A stretch of DNA of 64,000 nt, from the NCBI RefSeq assembly GCF_017569925.1, contig NZ_CP050854.1, positions 4,278,001 to 4,342,000 of the forward strand, read 5' to 3'. Below are positions 35,964 through 45,172 of the stretch, piece by piece (within the stretch, counting starts at the first letter, position 1; each line of letters opens with the position of its first letter). The notes below the pieces were generated by a model. It was not told the origin of the DNA. It ran no database searches and was given only the letters and a program-made list of their open reading frames with translations. Both the position numbers and the translations under genes were made by a program. This stretch comes from Brenneria izadpanahii. Lineage in GTDB: Bacteria; Pseudomonadota; Gammaproteobacteria; Enterobacterales; Enterobacteriaceae.

Positions 35964-36968
35964 TCAAATTCCCATGTATTCATAGATAGTATCCATTACC
36001 GAGTCACTTGCTTTGGCACCAACATAACCAGCAGCTATCGAGCCAACAGCAGCGCATACTACCGCGCCGGTTCCTGCTGTGGCGATCCCAATTGCTGCAC
36101 ATACACCTAATCCTGCGACAGAACCGGCTGCACCAGCTCCCACACCTGTTAAGGTCGAAGCGCCAAACTTACCATACTCTTTGAATGCAGTTCTTTTACA
36201 TTCGCTCTCGCGTCCTTTAACGCAGGCATTGACTACTTCATTCGTGGTTCCCGCAAAGGCAAAACCTATACCTATGTAGCCGCCTGATTTCAAAAATTTT
36301 GCGGCTTTTGCTGCATTACCAACATAATTCGAATAGCCAGGTATCCCTCCGAGTCCCACAGTTGACCATTCATGTACTATGGATCGGCTGGATAGATTTA
36401 GTGCTCTACGCATGTCTTCGTAAGGCTTAAACTTCACGGCATAACGAATCAATGATTTCAGTAGTGGCTTGTTCACAAGTTCTTTTAGCTGATTGAAGAG
36501 CTGATTACGTTCTACAAAGAATTGCTGGCTAATCAGTGTTCCCTGAGCACGAAACTGGTTCTGGTAGCTGACCTCTATCCTTTTGAGGGTATTCTCAATC
36601 TCTGAAAAATATCTCTCTCCAACGTCGCCAACAGTGCCAAAAATTTTATCACCCGCGGTGGTCAGTGCAGCGATCAAACCATAGTGTTGCTGCATGAAGC
36701 CTGCTTCGTCAGAGCTTACGCCAACAAACGCTCTATTTGTTCTTTGTTTAGCCTCTCGTAAAGCGCCTATCATTTGCATGGTTTGTGAAGAAGCCGGGTC
36801 TGCTACGATCACTATCTGTCCCGGAGTCAACCAGGGAGTGTCTGCATTGTTTTGCATGAAGAGGCGGGCAGCTTCAGAGTTGCTGTCACGAAAAAGCATT
36901 CTTGCCTGGAATCCAAGGTTGCCAGGTTGTTGTACTACACAGTATGCTGGTGCGAGATTGCGCGGCAT
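35964..36968 (-). CDS. Toxin-like protein with N-terminal LysM-like region and glycine-rich membrane tail
   Basis: A 334-residue protein. The N-terminal 60 residues include TPWLTPGQIVIVADP, which resembles the turn of a LysM-type module. The middle is helical and hydrophilic (about 60-215), and the last 120 residues are Gly/Ala-rich and hydrophobic (GASTLTGVGAGAAGSVAGLG, AVGSIAAGYVGAKASD). The last part recalls the zipper tails of the two toxin genes at 24-26 kb. This layout resembles pore-forming effectors of interbacterial competition. No VgrG, PAAR or Rhs gene is nearby, so delivery is unknown. Confidence 0.6.
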   Translation of the reverse strand: MPRNLAPAYCVVQQPGNLGFQARMLFRDSNSEAARLFMQNNADTPWLTPGQIVIVADPASSQTMQMIGALREAKQRTNRAFVGVSSDEAGFMQQHYGLIAALTTAGDKIFGTVGDVGERYFSEIENTLKRIEVSYQNQFRAQGTLISQQFFVERNQLFNQLKELVNKPLLKSLIRYAVKFKPYEDMRRALNLSSRSIVHEWSTVGLGGIPGYSNYVGNAAKAAKFLKSGGYIGIGFAFAGTTNEVVNACVKGRESECKRTAFKEYGKFGASTLTGVGAGAAGSVAGLGVCAAIGIATAGTGAVVCAAVGSIAAGYVGAKASDSVMDTIYEYMGI

Positions 36969-37256
36969 TCCATTTCCTCCAATGAAACCGCTAGTTAACT
37001 GTAGAGATAAACTTGTTTCTCAAAAAATACCTAAATCAATCCTGCCATGTATTGTAAATAAGTCTAATGATTTAGGCAAAAGGTATCGGTTTCATGACAG
37101 AGCTAAAACGCAGTAACAGTGCAGGGCTTCATAGTTGAGTATTAAGAGATTTTTGAGTTAAGGCGGCGCTACTGGGGATATTCCGTCATTTGTTAAATGA
37201 TATTATAAAGGGCTACTTGACTCAAATTATGTAGCCGCATTCAATGTTTTTAATTG

Positions 37257-37661
37257 TCAGAGTCCATTGTGTACAGAATCATTACTCTCACTAAATGAAC
37301 AGTTCTCTACTTTATCGCCTTTAAACGTGACTGTTAGTGATTTACTTTTCACATCGGTCCCGTTCGAAAAAATACCTACGATTGGAATATAAGAAATAGC
37401 TGACATATTCGAGTTCATGATCGAGTAAAGCCACATGTCCTCATTTGAATCTAAGGCTGTTTTACGTGTTGGTTCACCAAATTGTCTTTCAATATCGCTT
37501 TTTGTAGTTCGACCGTTTGTAATCTTTGACGCAATACTTTGCTGTGTCTCATTTTTAATCGATTGATTGCCGATTTTTTCAGCAAGCAGCAAATAAGCCG
37601 CTTTCTGAAATTCTATTTTTTGTAATTTTGTACAAGTTTCATCAGTTATAGTTACTTGCAA
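37257..37661 (-). CDS. BamE/SmpA-domain protein lacking a visible signal peptide
   Basis: The C-terminal 90 residues follow the small-lipoprotein pattern with a BamE-like fold: NGRTTKSDIERQFGEPTRKT, then a Tyr-containing strand, ISYIPIVGIFSNGTDV and KSLTVTFKGDKVENC. Relatives start with a lipoprotein signal and a lipobox Cys; here neither is seen. The only starts in frame are a TTG at 37661 or non-standard codons up to a stop at about 37719. It may be a 5'-damaged lipoprotein gene or use an unusual start. Confidence 0.5.
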   Translation of the reverse strand: MQVTITDETCTKLQKIEFQKAAYLLLAEKIGNQSIKNETQQSIASKITNGRTTKSDIERQFGEPTRKTALDSNEDMWLYSIMNSNMSAISYIPIVGIFSNGTDVKSKSLTVTFKGDKVENCSFSESNDSVHNGL

Positions 37662-37918
37662 CCGAAAAGAATTACATTTCAGCGCTTCTAAAGAGCTTCC
37701 ATCAATAAACCATTGTTAACGGTAGCTCAGGCATGAGAGAAAGCGTTTTATTCTGCCGCGAAAAATCAAATGTAAGAACAATCTCATGCTGTTTACCTCG
37801 GATTATTTCAATCTCATCCAACATCGCTACTGCGTTTGCTGTATGTGAAAGAGATTTGATCCTACCCACGAATGGTGGACACGCTGTTAAGCGAGTAAAA
37901 TCGTTAACAAGGTGAACC

Positions 37919-38218
37919 ATGACGCAAGCAAAATCTGTGAAGAAGACATCCCGTAATCAATATACCCCGGAGTTTCGCCAGCAGGCGCTGGCGCTGGCTG
38001 AGCGCATCGGCGTCGCCAAAGCCGCCCGGGAACTCGGCCTGCACGACTCTCAACTCTACGCCTGGCGCAGTAAACAACGTCAGCAGGGCTCCACCTCTGA
38101 GCGTGAGCAGCAACTGGCCACGGAAAATGCCCGCCTTAAACGTCAACTCGCCGAGCGGGATGAGGAGCTGGCTATCCTCCAAAAGGCGGCCACCTACTTC
38201 GCCAAACGCCTGAAGTGA
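37919..38218 (+). CDS. IS3-family transposase OrfA
   Basis: A 99-residue HTH protein that binds the IS ends. It has [20 protein letters not shown] (HTH_8 start), [17 protein letters not shown] and a leucine-zipper region ([19 protein letters not shown]). orfB lies in the -1 frame, so the active transposase is expected as an OrfAB fusion made by slippage. An AAAAG run at 38181-38185 is a possible slip site, and the -1 frame is open from there. Confidence 0.93.
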   Translation: MTQAKSVKKTSRNQYTPEFRQQALALAERIGVAKAARELGLHDSQLYAWRSKQRQQGSTSEREQQLATENARLKRQLAERDEELAILQKAATYFAKRLK

Positions 38219-39081
38219 AGTACGGTTTTATACAACAGCATCAGGCGGCGTTCTCAGTGAAAAGTCTGGCCAGGGTACTGCGTGTCTCGCGCAGCGGCTG
38301 GTATGCCTGGCTGAAGCGCCGGCAATCCCCCTCACCGCGGCAGATGCGCCGCCAGCAGTGTGATGAGCGGGTGGCGCAAGCTTTTATACAGGCCAAACAG
38401 CGCTATGGCGCGCCCCGCCTGACGCAGGAGTTGCGTGAAGCCGGTCATGGCTGGAACCGTAAAACGGTGGCGGCCAGTCTGCGACGTCAGGGATTACGGG
38501 CCAGAGCGGCGCGCAAGTTCAAAGCCACGACAAACAGCCGGCATAACCTGCCGGTGGCGTTGAACCTGTTGCAACAGGACTTCAGTGCTACGGGGCCGGA
38601 CCAGAAGTACGTTGGGGATATCACCTACCTGTGGACAGAGGAAGGCTGGCTGTACCTGGCGGTGGTTATCGACCTGTATTCGCGTCGGGTGGTGGGTTGG
38701 TCGATGTCGGAACGAATGACGGCGGAGCTGGCGTGCAATACGCTGAAAATGGCGCTGTGGCGGCGAAAGATGCCGCGCGGCGTGATAGTTCACTCTGACA
38801 GAGGGAGCCAGTATTGTTCCCATGATTATCAGAGTGTTATCAAAGACAATGAACTGATATGCAGTATGAGCGCGAAGGGCTGTTGCTACGATAACGCTTG
38901 TGCGGAAAGCTTCTTCCACAGTCTGAAAGTGGAGCTAATCCACGGTGAGAGGTTCAACACGCGGGAGGAGATGAAATCGGCGGTATTCGAGTATATCGAG
39001 ATAGACTACAATCGGCACCGACGGCATAGTGCCAACGGCGGGCTAAGCCCGGTGCAATTTGAGGAAAGAAACCTCGCTTAA
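38215..39081 (+). CDS. IS3-family transposase OrfB (DDE integrase domain)
   Basis: 288 residues with an HTH_21 region ([20 protein letters not shown]) and the rve catalytic core: first Asp in [19 protein letters not shown], second Asp in [13 protein letters not shown], Glu in [14 protein letters not shown], with the typical [15 protein letters not shown] end. All catalytic residues are present and the element looks complete, so it may still be mobile. The listed start is a GTG within the end of orfA. Confidence 0.94.
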   Translation: MKYGFIQQHQAAFSVKSLARVLRVSRSGWYAWLKRRQSPSPRQMRRQQCDERVAQAFIQAKQRYGAPRLTQELREAGHGWNRKTVAASLRRQGLRARAARKFKATTNSRHNLPVALNLLQQDFSATGPDQKYVGDITYLWTEEGWLYLAVVIDLYSRRVVGWSMSERMTAELACNTLKMALWRRKMPRGVIVHSDRGSQYCSHDYQSVIKDNELICSMSAKGCCYDNACAESFFHSLKVELIHGERFNTREEMKSAVFEYIEIDYNRHRRHSANGGLSPVQFEERNLA

Positions 39082-39622
39082 GGCTGTGTCCACCGTTGCT
39101 GGGCAAGATCAATTCGCCTTCTGGAATAGTTAATTGGATACCAGTCAATTGCTGTATGCCACAGGGGTGAGAGAGCGGTTGACGTTTTTCCTCTGCCGCA
39201 TGATCTGGGCGGCCAGAAAAATCTAAAAAGAACCATAGCGGCTCATTGGATGGCGCTATCCCTACCTCAATCGAATATCCATCAGGCAAGTAGCTTGGCT
39301 GATAACTCCAGTGGGGAAATGGGACAGTTTCTCCCTGCGTTGTTGGGCGAAAACCGACACCAAATGGAGAATAACGGCATTCTTGATCGGTTAACCGCAG
39401 CAGAATATCAAGCGACGGGGTTGTTTGGGCAAACTGCCGGATAGGTTCTTTATCATCAAGGTAAATAAACTCAAGAAAGATATTATTGAAAAAAAATCGA
39501 CGATTAGCCGTTCCTTGTCCGGGGTGGTGATTCGATGTTCCTTCAAGAAACCCATTCCGGACCAGAACATCGGCAATAGATGCATTATTTTTAGAGCAGA
39601 CAAACAAATGATCAATTTCCAT

Positions 39623-40030
39623 TATTCACAACCAACATTATACATATACATATGTTATGACTAAAACATAAGAGCATTCATTATCGAAAGCAACGCGCTT
39701 CATCATAGTGCACACCATCAGCCTTTCTGCCCCGCAAGCGACAATCAGCCGTCTCCGCCCGGAATACGGCGGCGGCTGGCGGCTTATTCCCAGCCAGGGA
39801 ATATGTACATATTGCACAACCCACCCTATTCAACCTGCGACGCTACGCACAATACGGCGCGATATCGTGATGGGCGTCGGCTAAACGCGGCTGTCTGGTA
39901 TGCACTTTGCTTTTGCTGGTCAGGTATTGCCGATCCATGCCGACATCCGCGGGCGGATCGAATGCGCCGATAACAGGCGGCCCGCGTCATCGCGGGTCGG
40001 CCCATGACACCGTTTTCACAGGAGATCCCC
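39623..40030. other. Gap between the split VOC gene and codB
   Basis: The first 60 bases are AT-rich and hold the VOC gene promoter; from about 39720 the composition becomes GC-rich, so the end of the accessory region is probably here. The GC-rich part has two short palindromes (GCCGTC...GGCGGC near 39750 and GGCCCGCG/CGCGGGTCGG near 39980) but no supported gene. The stem at 39980-40003 lies just before the codB ribosome site. Confidence 0.45.
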
Positions 40031-41296
40031 ATGCGCAATGAAGTTCCAACGGACTATCCGCTTTCGGCGGTTCCTCTTTCCGCTCGCAAAGGGCTGCTGT
40101 CCACCTCGCTGGTGCTGGTGAGTTTTACCCTGTTTACCGCCACGATGTTCGCCGGAGGAAAACTGGCCAGCGGTTTTACCTTCGGCGAGTTGCTCTGGGT
40201 GGTGCTGATCGGCAATCTGCTGCTCGGCGCTTATTCCGCCATTCTGGCCTATATCGCCTACCGCAGCGGTCTAAACACCCTGTTGATGGGGCGTTTCTGT
40301 TTCGGCGAATGGGGCTGCAAACTGGCGGACTCGCTGCTCGGATTCACCCAAATCGGCTGGTATTCCTGGGGCGTGGCCACCGTCGCCATCGTGCTGATCA
40401 AAATCCTCGGTCTGCCGCCGAGCTGGGAAATTCCGCTGATGGTGGTGTTCGGCTTCGCCTTCTGCGTTACCGCCTATATCGGCTACCACGGCCTTGAATG
40501 GTTATCGCGCTTCGCCGTGCCGGCCATGTTGATCTTCATCGTCATCAGCTTTATCAAGAGCGGTGAGGATATGGGGTCATGGAGCCAATTGGCATCGATG
40601 ACGCCCAGCGATCCCATGTCTCTGGCGACCGGCATCACCGTGGTGTTCGGCACCTTCGTCAGCGGCGGCACCCAGTCCACCAACTGGAGCCGCTTCGCCA
40701 AATCCGGGCCGGTGGCGATATGGTCCACGCTGCTGGCGTTTTTTGTCGGCAACGGTCTGATGGTCTTCACCGGCGCCTTCGGCGCGCTGGTTTATCAGCA
40801 GGCCGATATCGTCGATGTGATGCTGGCCCAGGGATTGGTCACCCTGGCGGTGCTGATGCTGATCGTCAACATCTGGACCACCCAGGACAACACCATCTAC
40901 AACTTCGCCGTGGCGGGATGCAACCTGCTGCGCACGCCTAATCGCAAATGGATGACCCTGGCGGGCGCCGCCATCGGAACGCTGCTTGCCATCGGCGGCA
41001 TGTATGACATGCTAATCCCTTATCTGATCCTGCTCGGCACCTTTATTCCGCCCATCGGCGGCGTGATCATGGCGGATTTCTGGCTACGCTATAAAGGCCA
41101 ATACCCAAACCTGGAAACCACCGCCCTACCCGCGTTCAACGTCCGGGGGCTGGCGGCCTACGCCATCGCCTCGGCCGTGGCCTATGTTTCGCCCTGGATC
41201 GCCCCGCTGGTCGGCATTCTGGTCGCCGTGGCGGTCTATGGCGTGCTGACGCGTCTGGCAACGGGCGCCGAAGTCTCTACCGAAACCTCATCCTAA
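40031..41296 (+). CDS. Cytosine permease CodB-like (NCS1 family)
   Basis: Inner-membrane nucleobase/H+ symporter, 421 residues, about 12 transmembrane helices, near E. coli CodB in length. Conserved stretches: MFAGGKLASGFTFGELLWV, NTLLMGRFCFGEWG, FTQIGWYSWGV, VSGGTQSTNWSRFAKSG and WTTQDNTIYNFAV. AGGAG lies 8 bases before the ATG at 40031; an earlier in-frame ATG is not supported. It heads a permease - PucR regulator - deaminase set, so it likely imports the substrate of the downstream deaminase. Confidence 0.9.
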   Translation: MRNEVPTDYPLSAVPLSARKGLLSTSLVLVSFTLFTATMFAGGKLASGFTFGELLWVVLIGNLLLGAYSAILAYIAYRSGLNTLLMGRFCFGEWGCKLADSLLGFTQIGWYSWGVATVAIVLIKILGLPPSWEIPLMVVFGFAFCVTAYIGYHGLEWLSRFAVPAMLIFIVISFIKSGEDMGSWSQLASMTPSDPMSLATGITVVFGTFVSGGTQSTNWSRFAKSGPVAIWSTLLAFFVGNGLMVFTGAFGALVYQQADIVDVMLAQGLVTLAVLMLIVNIWTTQDNTIYNFAVAGCNLLRTPNRKWMTLAGAAIGTLLAIGGMYDMLIPYLILLGTFIPPIGGVIMADFWLRYKGQYPNLETTALPAFNVRGLAAYAIASAVAYVSPWIAPLVGILVAVAVYGVLTRLATGAEVSTETSS

Positions 41297-41323
41297 GCCG
41301 CGTTAGTCTGACAAGGATCCTCC

Positions 41324-42529
41324 ATGCCGATCACCTGTGCCGACATCCCCCATCTGCCCGGACTGGAAAGCATCCGCTTCCGGGCGGGTTTTCAGGGCGC
41401 CAACCGGGTAGTACGCTGGCCCTACGTCGCGGAGAACGACACTATCCTTCCCTGGGTGGAAGGCGGCGAGTTGGTGTTTATTACCGGCATCAATCACCAG
41501 CGCGACAGCGCCAACCTCTGCCAACTGATTGAGGAAGGCCGTTCCCGCCAGGTGGCGGGCATGGTGATCCTGACCGGACAACCCTATATTCGCCGCATCC
41601 CGGAAGCCGTGATAAGGCTGGCCAACCAGTACGGTTTCGCGCTGCTGGAACAGCCCTACGACCTGAAAATGGTCAGCGTTACCGAGATCATCAGTAACGC
41701 CATCGTGCAGGACAACCTGCTCGGCCACTCTCGCCGCCTGTTTCTCGGCCGGATCATCGCCGGCATTGCCGAAGCGCCGGAGTTGATCCATCTGCGCGCC
41801 AGAGAGTTGAATATTGAACCCGAACAACCGCTGACCGGCGTCGTGATCCGCCTTACTCAAGGGGGCGATCGCCAGCAACGCGAAAACTGGCACACGCATC
41901 TGGATAGCTATCTGGCCGAACGCCTGTCGCTGCGCGGCAATCCGTTCCCGGTGTTGCGTCAGTTGGATGACTGGCAATTAATCTGGAGCGCCGCGCCCGA
42001 TAACGAGGATATCGCCCAATTGTTGTCGCCCCTGCGCCAGACGCTCCCCGGATTGCCGCTGGCGGTCGGCATCGGCGGCGAGTGCAAAGGCCTCAGCAGG
42101 CTGGCGGATAGCGTACAACAGGCGCGGGAGGCGGCCACCTTCGCTGAAATCCACCAGCAACTATTCGAACCGGTGTATTATCGGGAACTGGGCGTCGCCC
42201 GCCTGTTCGCCGCCGTCCAGGATAAACGCCTGCTGCGCGATTTTTGCAGTCAGACCCTGGGGCCGCTGTGTTTCAACCGCAGCCGCGAAGCCCAGGATCT
42301 CAAGGCGACGCTAGCCGGCTATCTCAACAGCCACGGCCGCCACGTTGAAGCCGCCCGCGCGCTGGGGATTCACCGCAATACCCTTCGATACCGGCTGGCG
42401 GCGCTGGAGAAAATGACGGGCCGCGCGCTGCTGGATCCGCTGCACCGGCTCAACCTGCACAACGCCCTGTTGATCGAGCGCATATTGTTGCACACCCATC
42501 AGCTCGATCCTCACGAGTCCGACGGCTGA
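41324..42529 (+). CDS. PucR-family transcriptional regulator
   Basis: A 401-residue activator. The N-terminal PucR sensor domain (about 10-125: HLPGLESIRFRAGFQGANRV, GGELVFITGINH) is followed by a GGDEF-like middle region and a C-terminal HTH_30 (AARALGIHRNTLRYRLAALE). PucR proteins control purine degradation in Bacillus and related nucleobase pathways. Placed between permease and deaminase with short gaps, it is probably their regulator, sensing the nucleobase or a product. E. coli codBA lacks such a gene. Confidence 0.9.
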   Translation: MPITCADIPHLPGLESIRFRAGFQGANRVVRWPYVAENDTILPWVEGGELVFITGINHQRDSANLCQLIEEGRSRQVAGMVILTGQPYIRRIPEAVIRLANQYGFALLEQPYDLKMVSVTEIISNAIVQDNLLGHSRRLFLGRIIAGIAEAPELIHLRARELNIEPEQPLTGVVIRLTQGGDRQQRENWHTHLDSYLAERLSLRGNPFPVLRQLDDWQLIWSAAPDNEDIAQLLSPLRQTLPGLPLAVGIGGECKGLSRLADSVQQAREAATFAEIHQQLFEPVYYRELGVARLFAAVQDKRLLRDFCSQTLGPLCFNRSREAQDLKATLAGYLNSHGRHVEAARALGIHRNTLRYRLAALEKMTGRALLDPLHRLNLHNALLIERILLHTHQLDPHESDG

Positions 42530-42575
42530 CGGCCCTCCGACCCGCAATCTTTCCGTCACGACAAGGAGAATACTA

Positions 42576-43829
42576 ATGAGAATCGTCAACGCCCGCCTGC
42601 GCCATCGTCCGGAACTGTTCACGCTGGAAATCCGCGACGGAATATTCACCGCGATCGCGCCGCAAACCGCCAGACAACACGCCGCGGCGGATGAGATCGA
42701 CGCGCAGGGCAACCTCGCCTGCGCGCCTTTCGTCGAACCGCATATCCATCTCGATGCGGCGCTTACGGCCGGGGAGCCCAACTGGAACCAGAGCGGCACC
42801 CTGTTCGAAGGCATTGAGCGCTGGGCCGAACGCAAGCCGCTGCTGACGCCAGACGATATCCGCACCCGCGCCCGGAAAACCATTCAACTGCTGATGGAGA
42901 ACGGCGTGCAGGCGATCCGCACCCATGTCGATACCACCGATCCAACGCTGACGGCGACTAAGGTGCTGTGCGAGCTGCGCGAGGAGTTGAAGGACCAGGT
43001 GGAGCTACAAGTGGTGGCCTTTCCTCAGGAGGGGCTTCTCTCTTATCCCAACGGCCTGCGGCTGATGGAAGAAGCGCTGGAAATCGGCGTCGATGTGGTG
43101 GGCGGCATCCCGCATTTCGAGTACACCCGGGAGTTGGGCGAGGCTTCCATGAAGCAGGTTATCGCTCTGGCGAAAAAATACGATCGCCTGGTGGATGTGC
43201 ACTGCGATGAAATCGATGATCCCAATTCGCGTTTCCTGGAAGTGCTGGCGGCCGAGGCGCTGTTCAACGACATGGGACACCGCGTCACCGCCAGCCACAC
43301 CACCGCTATGCACTCCTACGACAACGCCTACTGCTCCAAGCTATTCCGTCTGCTGAAAAAGTCCGGCATCAGCTTCGTCTCCTGCCCTACGGAGAGCATC
43401 CACCTGCAAGGACGTTTTGATACCTTCCCCAAACGCCGCGGCGTGACGCGGGTGAAGGAGCTGCTGAAGGCCGGGATGAACGTCTGTCTGGCGCAGGATT
43501 CGGTATTCGATCCCTGGTATTCCCTCGGCAATGGCAAGCTGCTGCGGGTGCTGGATGCGGGGCTGCACATCTGCCAGATGATGGGCTATCAGGATATTTC
43601 CACGGCGCTGAGCCTGATCACCGACAACGGCGCCAAAGCATTGGGTATCGATGCGCGTTACGGCATTGAGGCCGGCAAGCCCGCCAACCTGATCGTATTG
43701 TCGGGCGAAAACGATTACGAAGCGATCCGCCGTCAGGAGGACGTGCTCTGGTCGATCCGCCACGGCGAGATTATTCTGCAACGCCAGCCCGCGCAGGTGA
43801 TTACCCGGCCGGAAATCTTTCCCGGATAA
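42576..43829 (+). CDS. Cytosine deaminase-like metal-dependent amidohydrolase
   Basis: A 417-residue amidohydrolase close to E. coli CodA. Metal and catalytic residues: His-x-His in EPHIHLD (about 50-52), Gln in VAFPQEG, His and Glu in VHCDEIDD, His in TASHTTAMHS, Asp in AQDSVFDPWY. AAGGAG precedes the ATG. In the last motif E. coli has GHDDVFDPWY: the first Asp is kept, but the second (Asp314) is Ser here, and NPLVNIHLQG is CPTESIHLQG. So the base preferred may differ from cytosine; creatinine or another cyclic amidine is possible. Confidence 0.85.
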   Translation: MRIVNARLRHRPELFTLEIRDGIFTAIAPQTARQHAAADEIDAQGNLACAPFVEPHIHLDAALTAGEPNWNQSGTLFEGIERWAERKPLLTPDDIRTRARKTIQLLMENGVQAIRTHVDTTDPTLTATKVLCELREELKDQVELQVVAFPQEGLLSYPNGLRLMEEALEIGVDVVGGIPHFEYTRELGEASMKQVIALAKKYDRLVDVHCDEIDDPNSRFLEVLAAEALFNDMGHRVTASHTTAMHSYDNAYCSKLFRLLKKSGISFVSCPTESIHLQGRFDTFPKRRGVTRVKELLKAGMNVCLAQDSVFDPWYSLGNGKLLRVLDAGLHICQMMGYQDISTALSLITDNGAKALGIDARYGIEAGKPANLIVLSGENDYEAIRRQEDVLWSIRHGEIILQRQPAQVITRPEIFPG

Positions 43830-43935
43830 GAAAAAAACGCGGACAATAACCAAGGTGCAACATCACGTTATCTATGCGAATATACGACGATTGAGATCTA
43901 CACCCATACCGTGATGTTAAACGTCAGGAGCAACC

Positions 43936-44562
43936 ATGAGTTTTAGCCTTTGGCTCGCTTATACCGGTATTATCAGCGCATTAATCGCGATACCGGGCCC
44001 TTCGGCCTTGCTTTGCATGTCCCACGGACTGCGCTACGGGCATACCCGCGCCACCGCGACCGTGCTGGGCGGCGCGATTGCGGCGCTAACGCTGATGGCC
44101 TGCTCGGCGCTGGGATTGGGCGCAATCCTGGCGGCCTCGACCACCGCGTTCATCGCGTTAAAAATCGTCGGCGCGATCTACTTAATCTGGCTGGGCATTA
44201 CGTCGTGGCGTTCATCGGCGATGAATCAGACGGAGCCGGGCGTTCAGGATGCGCCGACGACCGGCTGGTTGTCTCTGTTCCGTAAAGGCTATCTGGTGGG
44301 GATCAGCAATCCGAAAGATTTATTATTCTTCGCCGCGCTGTTCCCGCACTTTATTGATACCGCCGCCCCGCACCTTTTGCAGTTCGTGATCCTGGCCGTG
44401 ACCTGGCTGATGATTGATTGCAGCATGATGTTTATCTATGCCTGCACCGGCCGCCGGCTGTCCGCGCTGTTTTCAAATCCGCGCCGCATCAAACTGTTTA
44501 ACCGTTCAACCGGCGGCATTTTTATCCTGGCGGGCACCACGCTGGCGGCCTCAACCAAATAA
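43936..44562 (+). CDS. LysE/RhtB-family amino-acid exporter
   Basis: A 208-residue inner-membrane exporter with about six transmembrane segments. The family signature is IPGPSALLCMSHGLRYG near residues 18-34, plus the conserved GISNPKDLLFFAALFPHFI. CAGGAG precedes the ATG. Members export homoserine, threonine or leucine; the substrate here is not readable. It is separated from codA by 106 bases and probably has its own promoter. Confidence 0.9.
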   Translation: MSFSLWLAYTGIISALIAIPGPSALLCMSHGLRYGHTRATATVLGGAIAALTLMACSALGLGAILAASTTAFIALKIVGAIYLIWLGITSWRSSAMNQTEPGVQDAPTTGWLSLFRKGYLVGISNPKDLLFFAALFPHFIDTAAPHLLQFVILAVTWLMIDCSMMFIYACTGRRLSALFSNPRRIKLFNRSTGGIFILAGTTLAASTK

Positions 44563-44601
44563 TAGCGGCGTTGCCGATAATCACGTTCTCAATGAAGGTG
44601 A

Positions 44602-45084
44602 TTATTTTGCCGATGCCAGTTGTTTGATGCCGTTTTCATCCAGCCGATAGCGGATCCACTCGTCCTGCGGTAATGCCCCGATGCTTTTATAGAAATCGAT
44701 CGCCGGCTGATTCCAGTCAAGCACGCTCCATTCCAAGCGACCGCATTTTCTTTGCCGGGCGATTTCGGCAAGGTGTCCGAGCAGCGCTTTACCCGCGCCG
44801 CGGTGACGGAATTTCTGCCCGATGTACAAATCTTCCAGATAAATACCGTTTTTCCCCAGCCAGGTGGAATAGCTCATAAAGAAAACGGCATAACCGGCCG
44901 GCTGACCGTCGATACTGCAAATAAGCGCCTCCGCGCCGGCATCCTCGCCAAATAACGATTGTTCAATATCCTGGCGTGAAGCCACCACTTCATGCCTGGC
45001 TTTTTCATACTCCGCCAGTTCAATAATCAGATCTAAAATAATGCCGGCATCAGACTTCTGGGCGGGATAAATATCTATTTTCAT
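44602..45084 (-). CDS. GNAT acetyltransferase, SSAT/diamine acetyltransferase-like
   Basis: 160 residues. The acetyl-CoA loop reads GQKFRHRGAGKALLGHLA, preceded by the family hallmark YSTWLGKNGIYLEDLY and followed by LEWSVLDWNQPAIDFYKSIG and DEWIRYRL. These stretches are typical of spermidine/thialysine N-acetyltransferases. It is convergent with the RhtB gene and divergent from the LysR gene. Confidence 0.88.
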   Translation of the reverse strand: MKIDIYPAQKSDAGIILDLIIELAEYEKARHEVVASRQDIEQSLFGEDAGAEALICSIDGQPAGYAVFFMSYSTWLGKNGIYLEDLYIGQKFRHRGAGKALLGHLAEIARQRKCGRLEWSVLDWNQPAIDFYKSIGALPQDEWIRYRLDENGIKQLASAK

Positions 45085-45172
45085 TTATGTTCCATGGATT
45101 GTAATGAAGAGGAATGCTTGCCATGCTACTCCATTGCAAATACTGTATGAACTGCATTGTTCTCAGGGATTA

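Larger units (their letters stand above)
37876..39092 (+). mobile_element. IS3-family insertion sequence, 1217 bp
   Basis: Ends are TGGACACGCTGTTAAGCGAG on the left and, inverted on the right, TGGACACAGCCTTAAGCGAG: 16 of 20 bases match and the termini are TG...CA. It carries orfA and orfB overlapping by 4 bases. No direct repeat flanks it (left flank ends ATGG, right flank starts CCGT). Confidence 0.92.
37702..39622 (-). pseudogene. Glyoxalase/VOC-like gene split by an IS3 element
   Basis: Two parts of one gene on the minus strand flank the IS. The 5' part (39622 to 39093) encodes MEIDHLFVCSKNNASIADVL, GQGTANRRFFFNNIFLEF, YSPFGVGFRP and LTGIQLTIPEGELILPSNG. The 3' part (37875 to 37702) encodes LDEIEIIRGKQHEIVLTFDF and LSLMPELPLTMVY then TGA. 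These are the ordered start and end of the glyoxalase-like protein family, about 230 residues when intact. The IS orfs read in the opposite direction. I see no target duplication, so some bases may have been lost at the junction. Confidence 0.85.

Noticed and set aside
28116..39700. Second ssrA-type attachment site (duplicate of the tmRNA 3' end)
   Set aside because: I looked for a second copy of the GGTTCAAATCCCCCAGCTCC end through the accessory region and did not find one.
18000..40000. CRISPR array
   Set aside because: The repeats seen are few, widely spaced and enclose genes, not short unique spacers; no cas genes are present.
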